Source: Schleiferiaceae bacterium
GTDB taxonomy: Bacteria; Bacteroidota; Bacteroidia; Flavobacteriales; Schleiferiaceae
Assembly: GCA_028357285.1 (NCBI GenBank)
Contig: JAOMWM010000001.1
Span: forward strand, 124,001 to 188,000
Reading direction: 5' to 3'
DNA length: 64,000 bases
A model generated the notes under the pieces. It searched no databases. It worked only from the letters and a program-made list of their open reading frames with translations, and was not told the DNA's origin. Of this stretch, positions 41,270-49,349 are shown in pieces. The translations under genes and the position numbers were made by a program. Position 1 is the stretch's first letter. Each line of letters opens with the position of its first letter.

Positions 41270-41374
41270 TTTACTAGTTGTTTAAATACATTTTAATTTT
41301 ATTGCATCACAGACCCTTGTATTAATTGAGTCCGTTCTGCGTCGCCGAAAATACAAAAAATTGATGTCCCTTCG

Positions 41375-42382
41375 CTACTCTGAGAGCTCTCCTGCAAGAC
41401 TAGAAGAAAACTTAATACTAAATTCCTTTAAATCTGCCGATTCACTCAACACAAGCATCGCCTTTACCAAGGCCGATTCAAAAGTCATGTCTTTGGCGCT
41501 CAATACATTAAAACGCTCCAAAGCCGATGAACTGTCGTATAAACCATGAACGACTGCGCCGCTGACACACTGAGAGGTATTTACAATTACAGTACCATTG
41601 TCGCTGCACTTTGAGAGAAAATCAATAAAATCTGGGCTGTTCGGTGCATTTCCAGCACCAAAAGTGCGTAGCAATAGGATACGCCAATTGGGTTGCACCT
41701 GTAATGCATTGAAATTTAAGCCCGGGTACAACGTAACTACACCCACTTCATTTGAAAAACCTTTGTGCAATTCCAGCTTCGCTTTCGATGAGCGCCAGAG
41801 TAACTCTTTATGTACCGTCATACGCACGCCACTTTCAGCCAAAGCTGGAAAATTAGGAGAACTGAATGCGTTGAATTCATTAGAGGAACGTTTGTAAGCC
41901 CGATTACCACGGTACAGCTTGTATTCAAAATAGATACAGACCTCTTGAATAACTGGGTCGCCCGTTTCTTCCATTGCTGCGAACTCTAGCGCACTCAATA
42001 GATTTTCTACGGCATCTGTTCTCAATACACCCACGGGGAGTTGGGATCCGGTGATAATGACGGGCTTTTTCAAACCGCGTAGCATAAAGCTGAGTGCACT
42101 GGCAGTGAAGGCCATGGTATCGGTGCCATGTAAAATGACAAAGCCATCGAATTCGTCGTGAAAGCCGTAAATTTCAGTGGCCAGATCCGCCCATACGGAA
42201 GGATGCATTTCCGAGCTATCTAAGGGACGGTCCATGGTTTTCACCTCCAGTTCGATAGGTAATAAACGCAGCGTTGGAATGTTTTTACGCAATTCCTCAA
42301 AATCTACCGGAGCCAATTTTCCGTTCGGATTTTGACGCATGCCTATGGTTCCTCCGGTATAAATCAAGCAAATTTTCCTCAT
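41375..42382 (-). CDS. Type I asparaginase
   Basis: 335 residues, cytosolic. Hydrolyses L-asparagine to aspartate and ammonia. The two catalytic Thr motifs are 'LIYTGGTIGMRQNPNGKL' (~6-23) and 'GFVILHGTDTMAFTASAL' (~81-98), plus 'ITGSQLPVG'. Length and the absence of a signal peptide fit the cytoplasmic type I group. The ATG overlaps the tatD stop by 4 nt, so the two are co-translated. Confidence 0.93.
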   Translation of the reverse strand: MRKICLIYTGGTIGMRQNPNGKLAPVDFEELRKNIPTLRLLPIELEVKTMDRPLDSSEMHPSVWADLATEIYGFHDEFDGFVILHGTDTMAFTASALSFMLRGLKKPVIITGSQLPVGVLRTDAVENLLSALEFAAMEETGDPVIQEVCIYFEYKLYRGNRAYKRSSNEFNAFSSPNFPALAESGVRMTVHKELLWRSSKAKLELHKGFSNEVGVVTLYPGLNFNALQVQPNWRILLLRTFGAGNAPNSPDFIDFLSKCSDNGTVIVNTSQCVSGAVVHGLYDSSSALERFNVLSAKDMTFESALVKAMLVLSESADLKEFSIKFSSSLAGELSE

Positions 42383-43164
42383 GCTCCAAAGAGTTTTTCA
42401 GCGTTGGCACTGGTGAGTACGGCCAATTCATTTAAAGATACACCTTTGATTTCACTCACTGTTTGTGCCACTTCTAGTAGGAAGCCAGGCTCGTTTTTTT
42501 GACCCTTTTTACTGGAGGGTGTGAGGTAAGGAGCGTCCGTTTCTAAGAGAATGCGATCCATAGGAATATTTTTCACCACCGGGTCGGTAGCGCTGCGGTT
42601 ATAGGTAATGGAACCGCCTAGACCAAAATAGAATTCGCCCAAACGCAGTGCCCGATTGATTTGTTTTTTACCCCCAGAGAAGCAATGAAAGACCCCGCGA
42701 ATTTTTCCATTGTGACGTTCCTGTGCGGCCTCGAGAACGGGGAAAAGTTCTTTAAAGCTGCTGCGCACATGAAGCGCAATAGGAAGATCCCAAGCGACAC
42801 TCCAATCCAGCTGCCGGTTCAATGCTTCTATTTGTATAGCGAGGGTACTTTGATCCCAATAGAGATCTAGGCCAATCTCACCAACAGCACAAAATTCCTC
42901 AGGCTTTTGGTGGTACCAGGCTTCGATTTGGTCCAATTGGTCCGCCCAATCCTCCTTTACATAGCAAGGATGCAAACCGATCATTTTCCGAATCTCGAGG
43001 GACGGATAATTTGCTGCAACCGCATCCATTTTAGGGAGGCTGTTCACATCAATATTGGGGAGCAAGATTTTATTTACTCCATTTTCTAAAGCCAATGCCT
43101 GGATATGATCTTTACGTGTTTCAAAGACCTCATCATAGAGATGGCAATGCGTATCTGTAAACAT
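42379..43164 (-). CDS. tatD: TatD-family metal-dependent hydrolase (DNase)
   Basis: 261 residues. TIM-barrel metalloenzyme with 3'-5' exonuclease activity in characterised members. Metal ligands can be read off: 'FTDTHCHLYD' (HxH), 'AVGEIGLDLYWDQ' (Glu), 'IALHVRSSF' (His), 'GVFHCFSGG' (His) and 'LLETDAPYLTP' (Asp). It sits between asparaginase (4-nt overlap) and the carboxylase beta subunit (1-nt overlap) in a three-gene unit. Confidence 0.93.
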   Translation of the reverse strand: MFTDTHCHLYDEVFETRKDHIQALALENGVNKILLPNIDVNSLPKMDAVAANYPSLEIRKMIGLHPCYVKEDWADQLDQIEAWYHQKPEEFCAVGEIGLDLYWDQSTLAIQIEALNRQLDWSVAWDLPIALHVRSSFKELFPVLEAAQERHNGKIRGVFHCFSGGKKQINRALRLGEFYFGLGGSITYNRSATDPVVKNIPMDRILLETDAPYLTPSSKKGQKNEPGFLLEVAQTVSEIKGVSLNELAVLTSANAEKLFGA

Positions 43165-44705
43165 TAGAGCGGGAGGTTACCGTGTTTCTTCTTCGGCAAC
43201 TGAACCGCTTTATTTTCTAACATGGCGTAAGCGCGAATGAGTCGCTGACGCGTCTGCTCCGGCAGGATGACTTCATCTATATATCCTCTGGATGCTGCGC
43301 GGTACGGGTTGGCAAAGGCTTCTGCATATTCGCCTTCTTTTTCTGCCAATTTTTCCTCCGGATTTTCAGCACTTGCAATTTCTTTTCTAAAGATGATTTC
43401 TGCTGCGCCTTTAGCTCCCATTACCGCAATCTCTGCCGTGGGCCAAGCAAAATTCATATCGGCACCAATCTGCTTAGAATTCATTACACAATAGGCACCC
43501 CCGTAAGCTTTGCGTGTGATAACGGTAATACGCGGTACTGTAGCTTCGCTGAAAGCGTAGAGCAGTTTTGCCCCATTGGTAATGATGCCGTTCCACTCTT
43601 GATCCGTACCTGGTAAAAATCCGGGTACATCTTCCAATACTAAAAGCGGGATGTTGAAAGCGTCACAGAAACGCACGAATCGGGCACCTTTGGTGGAGGC
43701 CTGAATATCTAAAACGCCTGCGAGATAGGCCGGTTGATTCGCGACTACACCGATGGATTTACCCGCGAGGCGAGCAAATCCTACAACGATATTTTCTGCA
43801 AAATCTTTATGTACTTCGAAAAAACTATCCGTATCGACGATTTCACCGATGACCTCTTTCATATCATAAGGCTGGTTCGCACTTTCGGGGATGATGTGCT
43901 GCAGCCCCATACGAAGCTCATCGGCTGGAGTATACGGAAGCGAAGGCGGCTCCTCATCACAGTTTTGCGGAACGTAAGAAAGCAATTTCTTTAACCCTTC
44001 GATCAAAGCGATTTCATTAGGATAGGTGAATTGGGTTACCCCACTTTTCGTCGCATGCGTGCCTGCGCCTCCTAATTCCTCTGAGCTCACTTCTTCATGT
44101 GTAACCGTTTTGACAACATTGGGTCCGGTGACGAACATGTAGGAGGATTCCTCGACCATCATGATAAAATCGGTCAAAGCAGGGCTATACACTGCGCCTC
44201 CCGCACAAGGTCCCATCATCGCAGAGAGCTGGGGAATAACCCCTGAAGCTTGAACATTGCGGTAAAAAATATCGCTATACCCGCCGAGCGAGACGACTCC
44301 TTCTTGAATGCGTGCACCGCCACTGTCGTTAAGTCCAATCACTGGAGCACCCGTTTTCATGGCAAGGTCCATCACTTTCGTGATTTTCTCTGCATGTGCC
44401 TCAGCAAGCGAACCACCTAAAACGGTGAAATCTTGGGCGTAAACGTAGATTAAGCGTCCATTAACTGTACCATAACCGGTAACTACACCGTCACCTAAAA
44501 TTTTCTGACCGTCCAGGCCGAATAAGTTACTACGGTGCTGAACGAGAGCACCCATTTCTTGAAACGATCCTTCGTCTAATAGAAAATGTATACGCTCACG
44601 TGCGGTGAGCTTACCTTTTCCGTGTTGCGCCGCTATGCGTTTTTCGCCGCCGCCAACTTTGCTCTGCTCTTGAAGTTCATGAAGGTGTGCTCTTTTGTCT
44701 TGCAT
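43164..44705 (-). CDS. Acyl-CoA carboxylase beta subunit (propionyl-CoA carboxylase type)
   Basis: 513 residues. Carboxyltransferase that moves CO2 from biotin to propionyl- or methylcrotonyl-CoA. Features are 'QHGKGKLTARERIHFLLDEG' near the N-terminus, 'GLNDSGGARIQEGVVSLGGY' (~128-147), 'GPCAGGAVYSPALTDFIMMV' and the C-terminal 'AYGGAYCVMNSKQIGADMNF'. Motif and length favour propionyl-CoA carboxylase (PccB), which would feed the methylmalonyl-CoA epimerase at 33080. No biotin carboxylase or biotin-carrier gene is adjacent, so the alpha partner must lie elsewhere. Confidence 0.9.
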   Translation of the reverse strand: MQDKRAHLHELQEQSKVGGGEKRIAAQHGKGKLTARERIHFLLDEGSFQEMGALVQHRSNLFGLDGQKILGDGVVTGYGTVNGRLIYVYAQDFTVLGGSLAEAHAEKITKVMDLAMKTGAPVIGLNDSGGARIQEGVVSLGGYSDIFYRNVQASGVIPQLSAMMGPCAGGAVYSPALTDFIMMVEESSYMFVTGPNVVKTVTHEEVSSEELGGAGTHATKSGVTQFTYPNEIALIEGLKKLLSYVPQNCDEEPPSLPYTPADELRMGLQHIIPESANQPYDMKEVIGEIVDTDSFFEVHKDFAENIVVGFARLAGKSIGVVANQPAYLAGVLDIQASTKGARFVRFCDAFNIPLLVLEDVPGFLPGTDQEWNGIITNGAKLLYAFSEATVPRITVITRKAYGGAYCVMNSKQIGADMNFAWPTAEIAVMGAKGAAEIIFRKEIASAENPEEKLAEKEGEYAEAFANPYRAASRGYIDEVILPEQTRQRLIRAYAMLENKAVQLPKKKHGNLPL

Positions 44706-44737
44706 GGTGGTTCTTTATCTAGTTTCTGTGATTCAAT

Positions 44738-45799
44738 TTACTTCTCGGAGAAGGCATTTCGCAAATTTACCTTCGTATGTCTGTGGAATCTTTTCGTCTC
44801 TTTCGCTTTTCTGCGGATTTCAATCTGCTCTTCTTCCGGTAAATGGAGAACTTCAACGCATTGCGGAGTACAACATGATTCGTGTTTTTCAGCGCATTCC
44901 TCACACTGAATAAAAAGTAAATTACACGCTTTGTTCGCGCAATTTGTGTGGTTCGCAGAGGGCTGCCCGCATTGATGACAAGCGGAAATGACCTCATCCG
45001 AAATGGCTTCGCCTAATCGTTCATCGAAGACAAAGTTGATGCCGTGGAATTTGTTCGGTAATTTATCTTCTTCAATTTGGCGAGCGTAATCGATGATACC
45101 CCCGTGTAATTGGTTGACATCGTTAAATCCGTGGTGTTTTAAATAAGCCGAAGTCTTCTCGCAGCGGATTCCTCCGGTGCAGTACAAAAGAATCTTACGG
45201 TCCTCTTGACCCTTGAGTTTTTCTAAAACCATGGGTAGCTCTTCACGGAACGTCTCGGCCTCAGGAAGCACTGCACTTTCAAAATGACCAATTTCACTTT
45301 CGTAATGGTTGCGCATATCTACTACCACTGGATCGTATTTTTCGATGGCTTCATTCCAATCCTTTGCCGTCAGGTGAGCGCCAACATCCGTGACATCATA
45401 GTCATCAGGCTGAAGACCGTCTGCTACAATCTGCTCACGAACTTTGACGACAAGCTTCAAAAAAGACTTCCCCTCTGTCTTATCCGTAACCGCCAATTTA
45501 AAGGGTACATCGTGGAAATATTCGATCCCGTGTATATATGCATCAAACGCATCCCAATGGTGCTCAGGAACATTCATTTGCGCGTTAATCCCTTCTCTAG
45601 AAACGTAGATACGTCCTAAACAATCCCACTGTGACCATTGCGCAAATAAAGCGTCGCGCAACTCCTGTGGGTTTTCTATGATGACATATTTGTAAAAAGA
45701 AACCGTCGTACGGTGAAAGGTTTCTGCATCAAGCTTGGCCTGCAGTTCTTCTCTACTCAATTTATTAGCGAGTATTCTTTTCCCAGCATTTGGATCCAT
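44738..45799 (-). CDS. trhO: tRNA uridine-34 hydroxylase (TrhO, rhodanese family)
   Basis: 353 residues from the ATG at 45799 (MDPNAGKRILANKL); the track ORF starts 48 nt earlier and would run over the promoter. TrhO hydroxylates wobble uridine in tRNA using O2. The rhodanese active-site loop 'LLYCTGGIRCEKTSAYLKHH' (~225-244) is intact. The C-terminus has a Cys-rich segment ('CHQCGQPSANHTNCANKAC', 'CEECAEKHESCC') that may bind zinc, as in longer family members. It has a divergent promoter shared as a palindrome with the threonine dehydrogenase gene. Confidence 0.92.
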   Translation of the reverse strand: MDPNAGKRILANKLSREELQAKLDAETFHRTTVSFYKYVIIENPQELRDALFAQWSQWDCLGRIYVSREGINAQMNVPEHHWDAFDAYIHGIEYFHDVPFKLAVTDKTEGKSFLKLVVKVREQIVADGLQPDDYDVTDVGAHLTAKDWNEAIEKYDPVVVDMRNHYESEIGHFESAVLPEAETFREELPMVLEKLKGQEDRKILLYCTGGIRCEKTSAYLKHHGFNDVNQLHGGIIDYARQIEEDKLPNKFHGINFVFDERLGEAISDEVISACHQCGQPSANHTNCANKACNLLFIQCEECAEKHESCCTPQCVEVLHLPEEEQIEIRRKAKETKRFHRHTKVNLRNAFSEK

Positions 45800-45818
45800 A
45801 GGCGGGTGATTTATCGTG

Positions 45819-45826
45819 CAAAGATA
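45819..45826 (-). promoter_or_regulatory. -7 promoter box TATCTTTG for trhO
   Basis: Minus-strand exact match to TAnnTTTG. A TTG lies 18 nt upstream (plus-strand CAA, 45845-45847). It is the left arm of a perfect palindrome whose right arm is the opposite-strand -7 box. Confidence 0.6.
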
Positions 45827-45829
45827 AGT

Positions 45830-45837
45830 TATCTTTG
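45830..45837 (+). promoter_or_regulatory. -7 promoter box TATCTTTG for the threonine dehydrogenase gene
   Basis: Exact TAnnTTTG match, 35 nt before the ATG at 45873. With 45819-45826 it forms CAAAGATAA-G-TTATCTTTG, a 19-bp palindrome. No -33 TTG is seen at normal spacing on this strand. Confidence 0.55.
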
Positions 45838-45872
45838 AGGGACCCAATTCTGATCTTTATCACATTCAGAGC

Positions 45873-46826
45873 ATGAATAAAACCATCCTTATCCTAGGCG
45901 CCTGTGGGCAAATAGGGACAGAACTTACATTGGCACTTCGCCAGAAATACGGCAATGATAGCGTTGTTGCTTCTGACATCCGTCAACCTGAACATTCGGA
46001 ACTCCTTAATGGCCCCTTCGAAGTGCTCGACGCCAGTAGCGCAAGCGCACTGCGCTTGGTTTGCGAAAAACATGAAATACATACCGTATACCACCTGGTC
46101 GCTATGTTAAGTGCTACTGGGGAGAAATTTCCAATGAAGGCCTGGGATTTGAATATGCAGAGTTTATTGCACGTACTAGAGTTGGCCCGAGAAAAAGTGA
46201 TTCAAAAACTATTCTGGCCCAGCTCTATAGCAGTTTTTGGGCCTACCACACCGAAGCAGAACACTCCGCAGCAAACCGTTATGGAACCTTTAACAGTCTA
46301 TGGCATATCTAAACTTGCGGGCGAGCGGTGGTGTGAATATTACTTTAATAGATACGGTGTGGACGTCCGCTCTATTCGCTACCCTGGACTCATTTCCTGG
46401 AAAAGTCAACCCGGCGGCGGTACTACAGATTATGCGGTGGAGATTTACTACAAAGCTTTAGAAGAAGGTCGATACACGAGCTTTTTATCAGCGCATCGTG
46501 CCTTGCCTATGATGTATATGGACGATGCCATTCGCGCGACCATTGAACTCACGGAAGCACCAAAAGAAAAGGTAAAGATTCGCAGCAGCTATAATCTTGC
46601 AGGCATCAGTTTTGATCCAACGACCATTGCCGCAAGTATTGAGAAAAAAATACCGGGATTCGAATGCGACTGCGTCCCTGATTTTAGAGAGGAGATTGCG
46701 GCTTCTTGGCCTGAAAGTATTGACGATTCCACCGCTCAAGACGATTGGGGCTGGTCAATGGAGTACGATCTAGATCGCATGACCGATGCGATGTTGCGTA
46801 ATCTTCGAGTAAAATTGGGACTATAA
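45873..46826 (+). CDS. SDR-type L-threonine 3-dehydrogenase
   Basis: 317 residues. Extended short-chain dehydrogenase resembling UDP-galactose epimerase, oxidising threonine to 2-amino-3-ketobutyrate with NAD. The Rossmann motif is 'ILILGACGQIGTELTLAL' (~4-21). The catalytic Ser is in 'FWPSSIAVFG' and the Tyr-Lys pair in 'VYGISKLAGERWCEYY'. 'RYPGLISWKSQPGGGTTDYA' and 'LPMMYMDDAIRATIELTEAP' are characteristic of this threonine dehydrogenase group rather than of sugar epimerases. Monocistronic, divergent from trhO. Confidence 0.88.
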   Translation: MNKTILILGACGQIGTELTLALRQKYGNDSVVASDIRQPEHSELLNGPFEVLDASSASALRLVCEKHEIHTVYHLVAMLSATGEKFPMKAWDLNMQSLLHVLELAREKVIQKLFWPSSIAVFGPTTPKQNTPQQTVMEPLTVYGISKLAGERWCEYYFNRYGVDVRSIRYPGLISWKSQPGGGTTDYAVEIYYKALEEGRYTSFLSAHRALPMMYMDDAIRATIELTEAPKEKVKIRSSYNLAGISFDPTTIAASIEKKIPGFECDCVPDFREEIAASWPESIDDSTAQDDWGWSMEYDLDRMTDAMLRNLRVKLGL

Positions 46827-46897
46827 CGTCACCTCGAAATATTCAGAAGGACCGTCATAGGGTCCATTTCTAATCGGTCAGTTTCGATTCTCAAAAT

Positions 46898-47419
46898 TTA
46901 TTCTGAGTCGCTATACCAGCTACTATATTTCTGGTAATTGTTGGCGATGCGTTCGATTTCTCCTTTGCGCAAACGTTCGGGTACTGGGCCAATTTCTTTT
47001 GCCGGCACCCCCGCCCATAAAGTTCCTGGAGCCAATTTCTTTCCTTGAGTCACAACAGAACCAGCAGCCACGATGCAACCTTCACCGACTACACAATCGT
47101 CCATCACGATCGCGCCCATACCGATGAGTACATTGTCTTCCATCTTGCAACCGTGCACAATCGCATTGTGACCTATACTTACATTATTTCCAACGGTCGT
47201 GGGGAACTTCTCATAGGTGCAATGGACCGTGGCGTTGTCCTGCACATTCACCTTGTCACCAAAGGTGATGCTGTTGACGTCGCCGCGAATGACGCTTCCA
47301 AACCAGAAACTGCATCCGTCGCCACATTTAAATTGGCCAATGATGGTTGCATTATCAGCTATAAAACAATCGGAGCCAAATTCGGGCGTATGTCCTAGCA
47401 AAGGCTTAATGAAGGCCAT
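46898..47419 (-). CDS. Gamma-class carbonic anhydrase family protein
   Basis: 173 residues from ATG 47419 (MAFIKPLLGHTPEF); the longer track ORF would begin upstream of the promoter box. Left-handed beta-helix of hexapeptide repeats ('CFIADNATIIGQFKCGDGC', 'NVSIGHNAIVHGCKMEDNVL'). The three zinc-ligand histidines are visible in 'DNATVHCTYEK' and 'SIGHNAIVHGC'. Many members hydrate CO2, while others (YrdA/PaaY-like) are acyl thioesterases or of unknown role. Divergent from the NifU-like gene. Confidence 0.88.
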   Translation of the reverse strand: MAFIKPLLGHTPEFGSDCFIADNATIIGQFKCGDGCSFWFGSVIRGDVNSITFGDKVNVQDNATVHCTYEKFPTTVGNNVSIGHNAIVHGCKMEDNVLIGMGAIVMDDCVVGEGCIVAAGSVVTQGKKLAPGTLWAGVPAKEIGPVPERLRKGEIERIANNYQKYSSWYSDSE

Positions 47420-47445
47420 GGTATTGTCGTTTAAGGTTCTCTTTT

Positions 47446-47453
47446 CAAATGTA
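47446..47453 (-). promoter_or_regulatory. Putative -7 box TACATTTG for the carbonic anhydrase-like gene
   Basis: Minus-strand exact TAnnTTTG match, 26 nt before the ATG at 47419. No clear TTG at -33. Confidence 0.45.
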
Positions 47454-47474
47454 CGCTTTGCGAGTTTTACCACG

Positions 47475-47482
47475 TACATTTG
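47475..47482 (+). promoter_or_regulatory. Putative -7 box TACATTTG for the NifU-like gene
   Basis: Exact TAnnTTTG match, 22 nt before the ATG at 47505. It lies within GTACATTTGTAC, a short inverted repeat. Confidence 0.5.
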
Positions 47483-47504
47483 TACACAGAAACAACCCCA
47501 CATC

Positions 47505-48119
47505 ATGGACATCAAGCGCGTACCCGTAAGTATTTATGCAGAAATGACCCCGAATCCTAAGGTCATGAAGTTTGTGAGCAACAAAATGTTGTTACAGACC
47601 GATTCTGCTGAATTCAGAAACATCGAAGAAGCTAAACCGTCTCCATTAGCCACGAAGCTCTTCCACTTCCCCTTTGTTAAAGAAGTATTTATCTCAGGGA
47701 ATTACATCGCCATTGCAAAATTTGATGTGATAGAGTGGGATGATGTTGCGCAGGAAGTGCGCGTTTTTATCACTGATTTTCTTCAAGAGGGCGGCGTTGC
47801 TGTTCATGAGGATCAATTGACGTCGGCGGAAACTGTAGAAACAGAAGCAGATGGATCACCAGCGGTACGTGACGAAGACTTAGGTGAGATCGAGGGACGA
47901 ATCGTGGATATCCTCGAAGAATACATCAAGCCTGCAGTCGCCCAAGATGGCGGAAACATTGCTTTCATGGGCTACAAGGACAAAATTGTTGAAGTCCAAC
48001 TTCAAGGCGCTTGTTCCGGTTGTCCTTCGTCGACCATGACCTTAAAAAATGGAATTTTAAGCATCTTGCAAAAAATGTTGCCAACCCTCGTTGACGATGT
48101 CGTTGCAGTGAATGGTTAA
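47505..48119 (+). CDS. NFU1/NifU-like iron-sulfur scaffold protein
   Basis: 204 residues from ATG 47505; the long track ORF reads backward through the carbonic anhydrase gene. The N-terminal domain ('YAEMTPNPKVMKFVSNKMLL', then 'PLATKLFHFPFVKEVFISGN') is the Scaf/Nfu_N domain. The C-terminal NifU domain has the cluster-binding CxxC in 'VQLQGACSGCPSSTMTLKNG' (~164-183). Proteins of this layout bind a [4Fe-4S] cluster at a dimer interface and deliver it to target enzymes. Monocistronic with its own terminator. Confidence 0.92.
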   Translation: MDIKRVPVSIYAEMTPNPKVMKFVSNKMLLQTDSAEFRNIEEAKPSPLATKLFHFPFVKEVFISGNYIAIAKFDVIEWDDVAQEVRVFITDFLQEGGVAVHEDQLTSAETVETEADGSPAVRDEDLGEIEGRIVDILEEYIKPAVAQDGGNIAFMGYKDKIVEVQLQGACSGCPSSTMTLKNGILSILQKMLPTLVDDVVAVNG

Positions 48120-48149
48120 AAGGCCGCAGGCCGAAAAAATATAGTGCAT

Positions 48150-48180
48150 AAAAAAGGCGGCCCAATGGGCCGCCTTTTTT
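48150..48180. terminator. Bidirectional terminator between the NifU-like gene and the desaturase gene
   Basis: Near-perfect AAAAAGGCGGCCCA / TGGGCCGCCTTTTT hairpin with T's after it on both strands, between convergent genes. Confidence 0.92.
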
Positions 48181-48203
48181 GTTCTAGTGCTCGCCGCGGG
48201 CTA

Positions 48204-49268
48204 CTAAGCCGGCTGCATTCCCATGTTACGCAAATGACGGAAGTGTCCTTTGACAGCACTCAAGGTCGTACGGTATTCGTTGTACGGCAACTCAAATTCT
48301 GCAGCTGTCTTACGTACAATCTCTGCGATTTTAGGATAATGAATATGATTAATAGTCGGGAACATATGGTGCTCAACCTGGAAGTTCAGACCTCCTGTAT
48401 ACCACGTTACCAACCAATTTTTCGTAGCGAAATTCGCCGTAGTCTTCATTTGGTGTTCAATATTCGTAATGTTCTGAACTTCCTCTTCAGTCGGGAATTC
48501 AGCTTTATCTACTACGTGTGCAAGCTGGAATGTGATGGATAAAATGAAACCTGCAATCAAGTGCATTATAACATTTCCCCAAAGAACTAAATACCACGGC
48601 GCACCCAATAACATGGGCATAGCATAAAATACTGCAAAGTGGAACAGCTTACCAACGATAAGTTTCGTCCAAACCATACCTAAGCTCTGGTCTTTTGCTT
48701 TGAAAAGATCACTCTTATTGTAGTTTACGACTTGCTTAAAATCCTTTTCCAACAACCACTTGTAGGTCATTAAAGTATATGCAAACGGTGCATAGATGTG
48801 CTGATATTTGTGTTTTGGCAATAATTCCTGACTCGGGTGAAAACGGAATATGCTCCCCGTATCTATATCATCATCGTGACCATCAACGTTCGTATGAGTA
48901 TGGTGTTTCATGTTGTGTTGAACGCGCCATGTGTAAGAGTTACCGGCCAACATGTAAATGGATGCCCCAATCCTACGGTTCCACCACTCACTGCGAGTTA
49001 CTGTATTGTGCAAGGCATCGTGCATGAGATTCATTCCAACGCCTGCCATACCTAAACCTGTTACGGCCCAAAGTAAAGTAGTCATCCCAAAACTTTGATT
49101 GCCCATCAAGAAGAAAACGAAAGGGACGAGATACATCGCAAGATTGGCGATGGCTTTTAAGTAATACCTGTAATCCGCTAAGGAAGATTTATTTTCTTCT
49201 TTGAAGTAATTCCGCACACGCTTGCGAACTTCCTTCTGAAAATCACTTGAACTCTTAAATCTTAACAT
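48204..49268 (-). CDS. Membrane fatty acid desaturase
   Basis: 354 residues, integral membrane di-iron enzyme. The three His boxes are 'LMHDALHNTVTR' (HxxxH, ~102), 'QHNMKHHTHTNVDGHDDD' (HxxHH, ~137) and 'NFQVEHHMFPTINH' (QxxHH, ~310). The QxxHH third box is typical of front-end/acyl-lipid desaturases, here without a fused cytochrome b5. It introduces a double bond into acyl chains, helping to set membrane fluidity; the regiospecificity is unknown. Divergent from pgi with 81 nt between starts. Confidence 0.9.
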   Translation of the reverse strand: MLRFKSSSDFQKEVRKRVRNYFKEENKSSLADYRYYLKAIANLAMYLVPFVFFLMGNQSFGMTTLLWAVTGLGMAGVGMNLMHDALHNTVTRSEWWNRRIGASIYMLAGNSYTWRVQHNMKHHTHTNVDGHDDDIDTGSIFRFHPSQELLPKHKYQHIYAPFAYTLMTYKWLLEKDFKQVVNYNKSDLFKAKDQSLGMVWTKLIVGKLFHFAVFYAMPMLLGAPWYLVLWGNVIMHLIAGFILSITFQLAHVVDKAEFPTEEEVQNITNIEHQMKTTANFATKNWLVTWYTGGLNFQVEHHMFPTINHIHYPKIAEIVRKTAAEFELPYNEYRTTLSAVKGHFRHLRNMGMQPA

Positions 49269-49331
49269 GAAATAATCGTTAATTAAGTTGATGAAATTAG
49301 TAAATAACGGACCAAGTATCGCAACATATGG

Positions 49332-49339
49332 TAAATTTG
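49332..49339 (+). promoter_or_regulatory. Putative -7 box TAAATTTG for pgi
   Basis: Exact consensus match ending 10 nt before the pgi ATG; short leader. Confidence 0.5.
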
Positions 49340-49349
49340 CATTTAAATA

